From contig CM056728.1 of assembly GCA_029844215.1 (NCBI GenBank), positions 5,544,001-5,608,000 on the forward strand: a DNA stretch of 64,000 nucleotides, in the 5' to 3' direction. A program made the translations under genes and the position numbers. The DNA is from Przewalskia tangutica (Eukaryota > Streptophyta > Magnoliopsida > Solanales > Solanaceae). Shown here in pieces: positions 20,354 through 30,775 of the stretch (its first letter is position 1; the number at the start of each line of letters is the position of its first letter). The notes under the pieces were generated by a model. The model ran no database searches. It saw only the letters and a program-made list of their open reading frames with translations, and was not told the origin of the DNA.

Positions 20354-21635
20354 ATGCGAAGGAGAAGAGGGGCAGACACTCTTGTTCCCTTCAATCCAGA
20401 GATTGAGAAAACCTGTAAACAGAACAGAAAGAATCAGCGGATTGCAGCCTTGATAGAGATGGATGGTGTTCAAAACAACAACCTGATGAGAGAAGGGTTA
20501 GGTGAAAATCAACCCAATCCAGGAATACCTCGGCAAGTACCTATGGATATCGAGGAAAGAGTTCAAGTCCAGGCAGAAAGAAGCTTGGGAGACTATGTGC
20601 TGCCGAGAGTGAATGGAGCACAAACTTGTATTAGGCTCCCTGCCATAGGAGCAAACAACTTCGAGATAAAACCGGCGATTCTGAGCATGGTACAGCACAC
20701 AGTGCAATTTGGAGGATTGCCATCAGAGGATCCACATATGCACATAGCTAATTTCTTGGAGCTATGTGCAACTTTCAGATATAACGGCGTTACTGATGAT
20801 GCCGTCAGATTGAAGCTCTTTCCCTTCTCACTCAGGGATAGAGCAAAAGTATGGTTGAATTCCATGCCGGCCGATTCGATTTTTACATGGCAAAGAGCCG
20901 CACGTAAATTCCTAGCCAAGTTCTTTCCCCCATGCAAAGCAGCAAAATTGAGAGGGGAGTTGAATAACTTCTACCAAGCAGATGGAGAGTCCTTATATGA
21001 AGCTTGGGAAAGGTTCAAAGATTTACAGAGAAAGTGCCCACACAATTGCATTGAGTTGTGGAACTTGGTCCACATCTTCTATAACGGGCTGAGCAGTACA
21101 ACCAGTACCATTATAGATGCAGCAGCAGGTGGGGCATTCACGAGGAAAATGTTCACGACGCCACGAGTTATTAGAAGATATGGCCACCAACAACCATGTC
21201 ACGTACAGAGGTCTACAAGTGGGAGGAGAAATGGGAGTCCACGAAATAGATGCCATTCACGCCTTGAATGCCCAAGTGGCCCTTTTGGCAAAACAATGCA
21301 AAGAACATACAAGATCGATGAACGCAGCGCAGATGCCTAAAAGTCATGAGATATGTGGTGGCCCACATACATTCGATAGGTGTCCTTCAGTTGATCCCAA
21401 TAATATACCAATGGAGCAGGCAGAGTGTCAGGCCGTGGGTAATTATCAGAGGCCACAGAACAACCCCTACTCCAACACATATAATCCAGGGTGGAGGAAT
21501 CACCCAAATTTCTCATGGAGAGGAGACCAGGCGCAGAATCAATATAGGCCGATCGTAACCAGCAGAATCCAGTCGCAGCCTTCACTCGTGCCCCACACCC
21601 ACAACAGCCAATGCACCGGCCAAAGAAGAGGCTGA
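20354..21635 (+). pseudogene. Athila-like gag of element A (one frameshift)
   Basis: The ATG at 20354 opens MRRRRGADTLVPFNPEIEK. The retrotransposon gag domain spans roughly residues 128-255: NFLELCATFRYNGVTDDAVR, LFPFSLRDRAKVWLNSMP, KFFPPCKAAKLRGELNNF, YEAWERFKDLQRKCPHN. Around 21140-21180 the reading frame shifts; the expected ELLEDMATNNHV continues in the +1 frame through a knuckle-like CGGPHTFDRC to 21635. The usual first Cys of the knuckle is replaced (HEICGG). Gag would assemble the particle that packages element RNA. Apart from the single shift the gag is well preserved. Confidence 0.87.
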
Positions 21636-21773
21636 CGAGCCGAGAGAGCAGCTTTGTTGGCACTTACCAACGCCCAGACCTAGTTCATGACAGAAGCTAG
21701 ATCCTCGTTCAGGAACTTGGAAACACAAGTGGGCCAGCTAGCAAAGCAGGCAAACAACAGGCCATAGGGTACA

Positions 21774-22790
21774 TTGCCAAGCAACACAGAGGTAAATCCG
21801 AGGGAGCAATGTCAGGCAGTACAATTGCGAAGTGGGAAACAGTTGGAGCAGCAGTCACCTCAACCAGTAGTTGAGCAAAAGGCAGAGATAGAAAAAGAAA
21901 AGGTGATTGAACCTAGCCCAGTAGTAGAGAAAACTCCAGAGAAGGAGTATACAGAGAAGATCCCATTCCCCCAGAGACTACAGCGGAAGGCGGTTGATAA
22001 ACAATTCTCCAAATTTTTGGAGACATTCAGGAAGCTGCATATCAACATACCTTTTATAGAGGCTTTGGAGCAAATGCCCTCCTATTTCAAGTTCATGAAG
22101 GAGATCTTGGGGAAAAATAAGAAGCTGGCAGAGTACGAAATAGTAGCACTGACGGAAGAGTGTAGTGCTATCTTGCAGAAGAAGTTGCCACCAAAGCTAA
22201 AAGACCCAGGGAGCTTTACACTACCTTGCACAGTGGGCAGGGTGACATGCAACAGAGCTCTGTATGATTTAGGAGCAAGTATAAATCTGATGCCCTTATC
22301 GGTATTTAAACGATTGGAGTTGGGTGAGGCCAAACCAACCACAGTAAGCCTGCAGCTGACCAATAGGACAGTGGTTCATCCAAGAGGGAAGATTGAGGAC
22401 GTGATTGTTAAAGTAGGAAAATTCTTCTTTCCTGCAGACTTCCTCATTCTTGACATGGAAGAAGATGCGGAAATCCCTATCATATTGGGGAGACCATTCC
22501 TAGCAACAGGGAGAGCTTTGATTGATGTAGAAAGAGGAGAGCTGACATTAAGGGTGGAGAAGGAAGAAATGGTGTTTAAAGTTTTTAAACACATCATAGA
22601 GCCACCAACCATGAGTAGGTGCTTTGCAATCAGCACCATCAAACCCTCATGTGAGCCAATACAAGTCAACCAAAGGGAGATGAGCCCAAGAAAGCAGGCA
22701 TGGTTTGCCAAACCCCCACAGAAGCTGGTATGTGTTCCTGAACTCCCCCTTAACGATAATGCTAAGAGGAAAAGAAGAAAAAGAAAATGA
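21774..22790 (+). CDS. Athila-like aspartic protease region of element A
   Basis: The 338-codon open frame has an acidic, Gln/Pro/Glu-rich N-terminal linker typical of the gag-pro junction (VNPREQCQAVQLRSGKQ), then KIPFPQRLQRK. The retropepsin domain follows with active site ALYDLGASINLMPLSVFK near 22255-22310 and the C-terminal IPIILGRPFLATGRALIDV near 22470-22530. The protease would cut the gag precursor. The frame ends in a Lys/Arg-rich tail and a TGA at 22788-22790. In autonomous Athila elements the frame continues into RT, but here it stops and no RT is found downstream, so pol is truncated at the protease. 21636-21773 bridges gag and protease in other frames and was probably once continuous. 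Confidence 0.88.
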   Translation: MPSNTEVNPREQCQAVQLRSGKQLEQQSPQPVVEQKAEIEKEKVIEPSPVVEKTPEKEYTEKIPFPQRLQRKAVDKQFSKFLETFRKLHINIPFIEALEQMPSYFKFMKEILGKNKKLAEYEIVALTEECSAILQKKLPPKLKDPGSFTLPCTVGRVTCNRALYDLGASINLMPLSVFKRLELGEAKPTTVSLQLTNRTVVHPRGKIEDVIVKVGKFFFPADFLILDMEEDAEIPIILGRPFLATGRALIDVERGELTLRVEKEEMVFKVFKHIIEPPTMSRCFAISTIKPSCEPIQVNQREMSPRKQAWFAKPPQKLVCVPELPLNDNAKRKRRKRK

Positions 22791-22854
22791 AAAATGTGGA
22801 GAAAATGGGTTAGTTGTGGGCTTGACCCACCCCACGTTTATTAAACTAAGGAAC

Positions 22855-22915
22855 TTGCGTCCGGCTAAAAGACGTTAAAGACAGCGCTACTTGGGAGGCA
22901 ACCCAAGGTATTTTT
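22855..22915 (+). promoter_or_regulatory. Conserved hairpin motif downstream of protease, element A
   Basis: CCGGCTAAAAGACGTTAAAG, then ACAGCGCT, precede the hairpin CTTGGG / CCCAAG with loop AGGCAA (22890-22907). The same block is at 32970-33025 in element B although all of gag-pro is different there. I recall this phrase from many Athila-like elements. A splice, translation or packaging role is inference. Confidence 0.7.
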
Positions 22916-23039
22916 GATTTATTTTGCTTTAATATAGTAATCTTTATTAAGAACGGTCTCACGGAGGTAGTGTTTGTCTTTGTGATTGTGTACAGTGCCA
23001 ATAAACCAAGGGTGAAAAATCAAGAAAAGCCAGATTTCG

Positions 23040-23220
23040 AGAAAAACGGCGCCGCGCGCTGTGAGAATCTGAAAAGGTGCTGAAGTTTAAGCGTCGCGGC
23101 GCCCAGGAGCGCGCGCGTAAATCTAAAAATGCCAAGTTTAGCCATGCAGAAATTCCCGGCGAGTGTAGAACATCAGCCATGGCCACAAAAGCAGGGCCGC
23201 GGCACCGAAGCGGAAATCCA
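23040..23220. repeat. Degenerate GC-palindrome array upstream of ORF2, element A
   Basis: GGCGCCGCGCGC, GTCGCGGCGCCC, and GGGCCGCGGCACC followed by GAAGCGG are remnants of the alternating array seen intact in element B (33226-33447) and in the LTR U3. The end of the block (GCGGGAA-type) also matches the LTR copy, so part of the LTR array has an internal counterpart. Confidence 0.75.
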
Positions 23221-23712
23221 GAAACTTAAAAACGCCCAGAAATCAGATTTTCCCCAATTTCAAAACCAAAACCTAACCCTTCCTCTCCACAAAACCCACG
23301 AAAATCCACAAGTTACCCACAAATCCTCCACAAATCAAACCCAACCACAACCAAAACTCTTAAATTCCTAAAACCCTTAGCTATCTCAACCAACAAAGCT
23401 CCATTCCATAGCCTCAAATCACCATTAGAAGCAAGAACATCATGGAGAACACCATCAAAAAGGTAATCTTCACCTTTTCTTGAAAGTTGCTAGTAGTCAA
23501 AGGAGGTAGAAGTTTGGAGAAGTGTTGCATTGTGAAGTAGTTTGGGTGCTGAAAAATTGATTGTGAAGTTCGGAGAAGGAGTAGACAAAGAGGTGTGGGT
23601 ATTGGGTAGTAGAGTTGAAGTTTGGGGGTGTTTGTGTTTTAGCTGCTAATTGTTGATTGTGTTGGGAAACATTTGTGCCACTAAGTTGTAAGCTGCAGAA
23701 ACCGTTTTAACC

Positions 23713-24889
23713 ATGTCCACCAGAAAGAGAAGAGCCTCCACATCCACCTCAACCCCATAATACGATGATACTAGGTTTGTGAGCTACCAAACTTTCCAAA
23801 GATACAAAAAGCTTAGTACTAGGCCCTTAATCTCTGAAAGGGGAATGGACTACCAGAGGGAGTCGTTTGGGGAGGAAGATGTCTATGAGCCCATTCGGGC
23901 AATGATTGAGATAATGGGGTGGAGGAGATTTGTGAATCCGGAGAAGATAGCACCAATGAACACAACAATGGTGCGTGAATTTTATGCGAACTTTCCGGAG
24001 AGGGTGGAAAAGGGATGCTTTGTGAGGGGAAGATATATGCCTGTGACGGCAGACGCGATAAATATGGCTCTAAAAACAGTTGATGTTGAAGAAAGAAGCG
24101 ATTGGAGTCATTTTAGAACATGGTCTAGGAGTACCAACAACATCAACTGGAGCACCGTCGCAGACACAGTGAGCTACCCTGGGGCTGCTTTCGATATTGC
24201 AAGAAATGGGTCAAGAGCACCGAGCAGGTGCCAATTCAACAAAGCAGCCAAGGGTTGGCTATATTTCGTCAGCGCCCGCATGATTCCATCCACGCACTTC
24301 ACCAGAGTACCAGAAGATATGATTAAGATGATATATAGAATTATGAGGGGGATGACGATTGATGTGGGGAAAGAGATAGTGCAGAACTTTGAAGAAATCA
24401 GCAGGTTGGTGACAACAGGTGGATTGGGACATGGCTCACTTATCACGAATTTGTGCCACATGAATGGGGTCCCAACCCTACCCACTGACACTCATGAGAG
24501 AAACCAACTGCCAGTAACATATGAGATAGTGCACTCTTTCCTGCACTCCAATTCCCCAAAGAAAAAGAAGAGCACAACCAGCAGCAGCAGCAGCAGAGGC
24601 CGCAATGAACGAAGATGAGCCTGAAATAGGGGCTCAATATGCGGCAGGACCTAGCCACCAGCCAACCACAGAAGCAGAACCTCCAGTGCCTATGATGGAG
24701 CAAGTGCTCCAGAACCAGAGAATGATGATGCAACATTTTGACACAATGATACAAGGACAACATGAGTTGCGACAAGGGCAACAAGAATTGAGGCAGGAGC
24801 AACAACAGTTGCACCAGCAATTTGACGAGATGAGTTCCCTGTTCAACCAATGGTCGATGCATTATCCACCGCCGCCACCACCATTTTAA
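23713..24889 (+). pseudogene. ORF2 of element A: 'putative plant transposon protein'-like ORF
   Basis: The ATG at 23713 opens a basic N-terminus (MSTRKRR, possible nuclear signal). An in-frame TAA at 23758-23760 stands where element B has CAA. The frame then continues FVSYQTFQRYKKL and ERGMDYQR, followed by IYEPIRAMIE-like and NTTMVREFYANFPE blocks. FVRGRYMPVTADAINMAL and NQLPVTYEIVHSFLH come next. These blocks match the domain I know from Pfam as 'Putative plant transposon protein' (PF20167). Near 24590 an AGC repeat shifts the frame; the C-terminus resumes with EDEPEIGAQ, a Gln-rich coiled-coil stretch of QGQHELRQGQQELRQEQ type and a polyproline end (TAA at 24887-24889). No signal peptide or membrane segment is visible, which argues against an env-type role. 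Function unknown. Confidence 0.8.
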
Positions 24890-24959
24890 CCAAGTCTGTA
24901 AGTGTCTTATTTCTTTTATTGTCTTTGAGTCTACACACATTGGGGACAATGTGTGATTT

Positions 24960-26086
24960 AAGTTTGGGGGTGTTTTATTTGTGTCTTGTTTTGCTTTATT
25001 TAAGTCTTTTTGACTGTTCTGTGTTTATTTTGAGTCACCAATTTTTTTTTCTTTTTAAGTCATCATTGCCTGTCAAAGATCATGTATGCTGTAGTTGCTA
25101 GAAACACCTAGTGAAGTAAGGTGGAATAATGTAATGGAATTGAAGCAACTATCTAAACACCTAGGTTAGATATGCCAAAAACTCACAAAATCTGTCTACT
25201 TGGAGTTTCTTGCTTAAATTATGCATGCTAAATGATGAAAATCTATGTGTTATGATTGCTTGCTATTTGAGGCGAAATAGTTAGGATATGCATGTTAGAG
25301 AGATGACTCAGACATTTCTTTGATAGCCAATTCTTACCATTCTTTTCTATCCCGGACTTTAAAAGTATCCCTAGTCAGCCCCATTGAGCCTAAACATTGA
25401 AACTTCTTCTTTGACACCCTATATTCCCACAAATTGTGCCATAAGTAAAAATGTGAAGTAGTGGAATAAATTGTGTTGAAAAAGAGACAAAAATAGTGAA
25501 TAAGCCTGTTGCACCCCAATAAAAAAGTAATAAGAAATAGGCAAAAGCCTAAGTTTGGGGGTGCTTGTCATTATTATATACTTCACTCTCCCAAAACAAA
25601 AGAGGGAAAAAATAGAATCGAAGTGAAGGAAAGAACAAAAAGAAAAGGGAAATACTGAAAAGCTAAAGAGCTTATGGTACACAGAATGAGCCTAAAATGC
25701 GTATTTTTACCTACCTATACCTAAGCCTACATTACAACCCTTAAAGTCCTGAAGATCTCTTTTATGCATATCCAGGATTAGTGGAGAATAGCAAGTAAAC
25801 ATGTCATAGGAATTTTCTAGTTTACAAGCATGATTTAGTATATTGACTTCCATTAAACATGATAAATATGAGTTTGCGAAATATCTAGCTTAATGTGTTT
25901 AGTGTGCTGAAATTTCATGCTATATGTTCCTGCATATTATTCTGCTAACCTTCATGTTTTTCTAGATAACACTAATGCAACAAAAGTGATCAATGTCAGT
26001 GAGTCTTTTATTTTCGTTTCTTTGAGTCTTTTATTTCTTTCTTTCTATCTTTGCTCGAGGGCGAGCAAAGGTTAAGTTTGGGGGTA
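24960..26086 (+). promoter_or_regulatory. Polypurine-like tracts of element A
   Basis: AAGTTTGGGGGTG occurs at 24960-24972 and 25551-25563, and as AAGTTTGGGGGTA at 26074-26086, two bases before the 3' LTR, where it serves as the plus-strand primer (PPT). A fourth copy lies upstream of ORF2 at 23618-23630. The rest of this 1.1-kb stretch is AT-rich and non-coding. Confidence 0.75.
26049..26070 (+). promoter_or_regulatory. Perfect 9-bp hairpin next to the PPT, element A
   Basis: CTTTGCTCG pairs perfectly with CGAGCAAAG around the tetraloop AGGG, three bases before the terminal AAGTTTGGGGG tract. An identical hairpin is at 36233-36254 in element B. Conservation in position and sequence suggests selection on RNA structure. 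Confidence 0.8.
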
Positions 26087-26088
26087 TT

Positions 26089-27452
26089 TGATCGGTGTAT
26101 TTTATATACACTTTTCGAGTCATTTTTAGTTAATCTTTTGTCCCTTTTTGTATAAATAAGTGTCGTATTAGGATAGTTTTCCTTTCTTTTGAGTCAAAGT
26201 GGTTAAAATGGCCAAATGGCGGAAAATGAGCTAAAAAGGGCAAAAGTGGAAGTTCCAGAGCTGAAAAACAGAGAAATTGGCAAACGAGGCAGAAACCCGG
26301 ACCAGCGCCGCGGCGCCTCCTGCAGTCAGATGCAGGGCCGCGGCGCCTAATCATCAGAGAGGCTGCAGAGGTTCCAGCGCCGCGGCGCCCACAGACAACA
26401 GAGATCAGGGCCGCGGCGCCAAAACACCCGATGTCTTTGCGAGTTCCGTGACTGCGCGCCGATAGCGAGCGCCGACGCGGGAAAAATCAGGGTTTTGATG
26501 ATTTTCTGGGTCAGGCCTGCAGGGAAAAGTTAAGGGCAATTTTCAGCCTATAAAAGGAGAACCCTAGGCAGATTTTAAGGGTTCTCCTTCTTGCACAACA
26601 TAAGGATTCTTGCTTGGAGATTGGAGACCATAGTTTAGTAAATTTCTTTCCTTTTCTTTTCTTTTATTTCAGTTTTTGTATGATGAACTTTGAATTAGTT
26701 CTTGTCATGTCAATGGCTAGGAACTAATTCTCTTATAGGGCTTTCAATGTTGATTCACTAGAAACTTATGTTATGAATTAATGCATGTCTATGGTTATTC
26801 TTCTTCTTTGTGAGATTTATCCAATAATTGTTTTGAATGCTTGGTAATTAATTGACAACTAATTATCATTATATGATTTCTAATCAAAATTCGAAAGGAG
26901 GAGGTTGTGAATATGCTGTAAGTTGGGTAGACATTCTTGGATTGGGGATGAAAATACCTCAATTATTTATGTAGCGTTAATGAGAGGCTTAACAACCCTA
27001 ATTTTGCGCATGGTGCGTGACGGTTAACTAAGTTTTTGTTCTTAATCCTCCTATAGAGTTATCTTTATCACCGAAAGGTAGAAAGGTGCGATACTGGGGT
27101 TGAGTGTTTATATATCCTTAACGGGAATATAAAATGATTTCGTAAACCTGCTAGCTCCGAGAGAAGAAGACCATAATTCATTGCATTAATAAATAACATA
27201 AGCGGATAGTTGAGGAGACATGGAAGCCCTATTCCCATCACAACTGAAGTAAACTCATTAGTTAAATTAGTCTTTATAATTCTTAGTTATAAACAACAAA
27301 ATCAAATATCAATTACCAAATAGATACCAAAAGATAGATAGTTGGTACTTGAACCCTAATCCTTGTGGACGATATTCGGTCTTACCAGAACTATATTACT
27401 TGTTACGATAACGTGCACTTGCGTTAAAGTGTGTGCATCTTTTCGCGCATCA
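26089..27452 (+). repeat. 3' LTR of element A (1,364 bp)
   Basis: It starts TGATCGGTGT right after the PPT and ends CGCGCATCA before the CTCCT duplication. It differs from the 5' LTR mainly in the GC-palindrome array around 26430-26480, where bases are lost. Confidence 0.93.
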
Positions 27453-28179
27453 CTCCTCCACCTGAATGACTCCCGCTTTGATTAACTCCTCTATTTTGTC
27501 CTTGAGTGTATAGCAATTTTCGATGTCGTGCCCCTCGACACCGGAGTGGTATGCACAATGTTTGGTTTTATCGTGCCTCGGAAGTAGGCACTGGGATATT
27601 TCGAATTGGTGGAGTATTCTGCGCTTTCACTCTTATACACTTGGGTTATGGGTTCGGCTAAAGGTGTATAGGTTCAGTTGGCTTTCTCTCGGATCTACGC
27701 GGGGTTTGAAGATGTTTAGTGGACGGGCCTTTGGCTGTAGCGTATACACGGGTGGGTATCGTAAGGGGTTGTCGTATGCATTGCGAAAGTAGGTTTGTGG
27801 TGGCCTTTGGTTTGTGTTTGGCTGGAGTATGGTAGGCATTTGGTTTTGTGTGGGATGCATGGGTGCATTGTATATTGGCTGAATGGGATATGTAGTAAGA
27901 GGGTACTGGTAATAATTTGGAGGATTTTGGTATTTTGGTTATTTGCGATGTGAGTACTTGATGATGTTCGAGCCTTTTGATTTCGGCCTGCAAGGTTGCC
28001 ATTTGCTGTGGTAATTGGGCGAGGTGTTCGATCGGGTCTATGCTGTTTTTCTCTTCTGAGACCCCTGCTTTGCCTATAGGAACCAAGACAGGTTCCGACT
28101 CGTTCTGCTCAAATGCCCTTGAATCAGTCATGTCGTGGGGCCGTGCCTTTGATCTTGTGAGATATCGATGCTCTGTCAT
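27453..28179 (-). pseudogene. Tat-like gag, N-terminal and central part
   Basis: On the minus strand the ATG at 28179 opens MTEHRYLTRSKARPHDM and IEHLAQLPQQMATLQAEIKR (coiled coil). A Pro/Tyr-rich low-complexity stretch full of frameshifts follows. Near 27570-27465 the Tat-type gag signature appears: KHCAYHSGVEGHDIENCYTL followed by KDKIEELIKAGVIQ. It then meets the 3' LTR of element A. The rest of gag is at 18572-18804. Confidence 0.72.
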
Positions 28180-29019
28180 TGCTTAGTCAAATACAAATCG
28201 ACCTTTGGGGAAGATGATAAATCCGTTTAGACAAAATGCAGCAAACTGCGTTAGTGTAAAACACGTGATTTTGCAGAAGTGTAAAAACATTTAGCAAGTA
28301 CATGTTGCACATGAATTGTCACATTACAAGCGAGTCCTAACATGCATGGGGACCCCTTTATGCCAGAGGTAGGCCTAAACGTCACATATGCGGGGTCATG
28401 ATGGATTTGTCCAAGCCGTCCAACTGTAATGCTTTTGTTGGAAATGACGACCAAATGACGGTGCACTTTTTCCAATTTCAGCATGTCATGATTAGGTTTG
28501 GATTTGTCTATCATTGCCACGCTACACATAATATGCTGATTGGTCGTTGAGTTGAGAAACCCGTCGACAAGTTTGGTGTCTTCCTAATTGTGGTGTCAAT
28601 GCCAAGGACCGACCCACCTAGGGTAAATGCATGCATGCCCTAAAATAAAGGGTGGTATAGCTCTATCCTGAGTTTCTAAGATATGTCTTTACTAGACGCA
28701 AGGTTCCCGAGCGGACAACTCGAGTGAGAAGGCTACGCGGCCACCGGTTAGACCGGACACTCCACGTATATTACCAACTCTCCTAATTTTGGATTTTGAA
28801 GAAAGAATTTTGCTGATGCACCAAGCGCACCTCGCATGTAGTGTGTGATTGTGTGAATTTTCCAGAATGGAAGAAATATGAGCGGAATGCCAGTTTAAGG
28901 AAAGCAGTAAAGCAAATAGCAATTAAAATAAACAAAACAAAATGCAGCACACAAAATTAAATGCAAAAAAAGTAATGCCAAATAATAACCCTAGGTCTGT
29001 TGTGGTCAAGAACCTTAAT
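28180..29019 (-). other. 5' leader of the Tat-like element
   Basis: This is the non-coding sequence between PBS and gag on the minus strand. I see no ORF with a domain and no tandem repeat; a long untranslated leader is usual in Tat elements. Confidence 0.55.
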
Positions 29020-29036
29020 CCCCAGCAGAGTCGTCA
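29020..29036 (-). other. Primer binding site of the Tat-like element
   Basis: Minus strand TGACGACTCTGCTGGGG follows the LTR end after four bases. It differs at two positions from TGGCGACTCCGCTGGGG, the tRNA-Arg type PBS known from Ogre elements. Confidence 0.75.
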
Positions 29037-30775
29037 TTTCTGTCACGCCCCTTTTCGGCCGCGACTTTTAAATAAACTCCTAAGGTAAATGCGAACCTCC
29101 TGCTTAATAAAATGGTTAGAAAATAAAATAAATGCTAAAAAATGCTAAATGTTAAATGTTTAAAAAGGGTGCTTAAAAGGTCAAAAGTAGTGCTAATATG
29201 CTAAAGGGTTGCTAGGGAGGCTAAAATGCTAAAGTGCTAAAAATTGCTAAACGCTAAGGGGTTCGCGGAGTCGTCACCTAATTAATTTGGGTGAATTAGG
29301 ACACCTAAATGTTAACTAGTTTAAATTAAACATTAACTCCATTTTAATGGTCTGCTAAACTTAATGAGATTATGGGTAAGAGTTCTTTATTAAGCTAGAG
29401 GGAAGGGGTTAGACACCCTCTAAGATCCGCTAACTTGCGGTTGTCCTGCCAAACCTAGGGTAATTATTATGTTTAAAAGTGCGTGTTTTGAAAATATAAA
29501 AGATGCTTCAAAATATTTTATAAAGAAGGCATGTTGATAAAAGTTTATAAGACTAAGGCCAATATGTAAAGGATGTGAAAGTTATTTATGGACTAATTAT
29601 GTGTGCATGCAAAGGTTATTTATGGACTAATTATGTGTACTGCTAGCTAAATTAATCTTGTTTAACCTGCGTATAATATTATAAAAAAAAGTGCTTAAGA
29701 TGATTCTCGAGAGTTTTAGGAGAAAATTTGTTATGGATTTAATAAGAAACAGAATGTTGGTTTTATGATGCAAGTTAAATCATTTAGATTATTTTGGTAA
29801 AATTTAGACATGCATAACAATCCTAAAAGACACATAAAGTAGAAGTGCATTTCTAATTTTTAATTACCTTCCCCCTTATGTGTTCAAAGGCTAATTGCTC
29901 TTGGTACCCTATTAATTACAAAGTTATAAAATTACAATAACAAATAAAATGAGATAAGGAGGTTAAGAGAGTAAGGGATTGAAGCGGATGACTCCGTCCT
30001 ATTTGTTTTTCTAGGAATTGCCGAAGAGGGAACTCGATGGATGTAGATGCGGGTTGCCATTTGAAGTAGCTCATGGTGAGTCTCGCCATGAGACTCTTCA
30101 TTTTTGCTCCAATGCATTTCATGTAAAATAAAAGAAGATAAGGATTAGTACGAGCCCAAATAATAATAAACAAGTACTAGGTATAAGAATTGGCACATAT
30201 GATTTATACTTAAACATATATGCATGATTGAATTGCGGGATCTGCAGGTAGCGAAATAGGCGAAAAGCAAATTCAAGGGAGGCCGAGCCCAGATGTACAT
30301 ACATATGGGACAGGGTGCCGGTCAGTATGCAGGAAAGGAGAAATAAATTCCAAGATCAGCAAGTAAGAAATAAACAAAAGGGCAAGTCCGAGGGCGGGAC
30401 GAACTTAACAGTAACAACAACACAAGTAACGGCAACGACAGCAATACCAAAACAGGGGCAGCAGTATCAATAACGCCAACAGAACAGTAATAGCAACACT
30501 AATGTTAACCCACTATTTCTATGGCTTATGAGACTTTCTAGGTATGCAGTTTTAGAAATCCAAGTAAGACAAACATATACATCTTGGCAGGCAATTCAGG
30601 TAATTAAAACAGCTGGGCATGAATGTCCTAAGTGCAGACATATATGAAGGTGATTAGTATGGATAGATGCAGCAAGTAAACTGAATGGGCCTAACCCAAA
30701 CATGCAAAAACGAGACTTATAGACCCTGGACAGCCTATGTGCAACTTTTAAACGAGGCAGTGGGCTTTGACAAAC

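Larger units (their letters stand above)
18805..27452 (+). mobile_element. Athila-like non-autonomous LTR retrotransposon A (8,648 bp)
   Basis: Both LTRs start TGATCGGTGT and end CGCGCATCA, and the element is flanked by the perfect 5-bp target duplication CTCCT (18800-18804, 27453-27457). Inside are a tRNA-Asp PBS, gag, aspartic protease, a conserved hairpin, an extra ORF (ORF2), four polypurine-like tracts and a terminal hairpin beside the PPT. The PBS type and DLGAS protease place it in the Athila lineage. There is no trace of RT, RNase H or integrase between the protease and ORF2, so it depends on a partner for mobility. The two LTRs look nearly identical by eye outside the GC-rich array, implying recent insertion. 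It interrupts the Tat gag. Confidence 0.9.

Noticed and set aside
23713..24889. ORF2 as an envelope-like gene
   Set aside because: No signal peptide, membrane segment or glycoprotein-like features; its blocks resemble the plant transposon protein domain instead.
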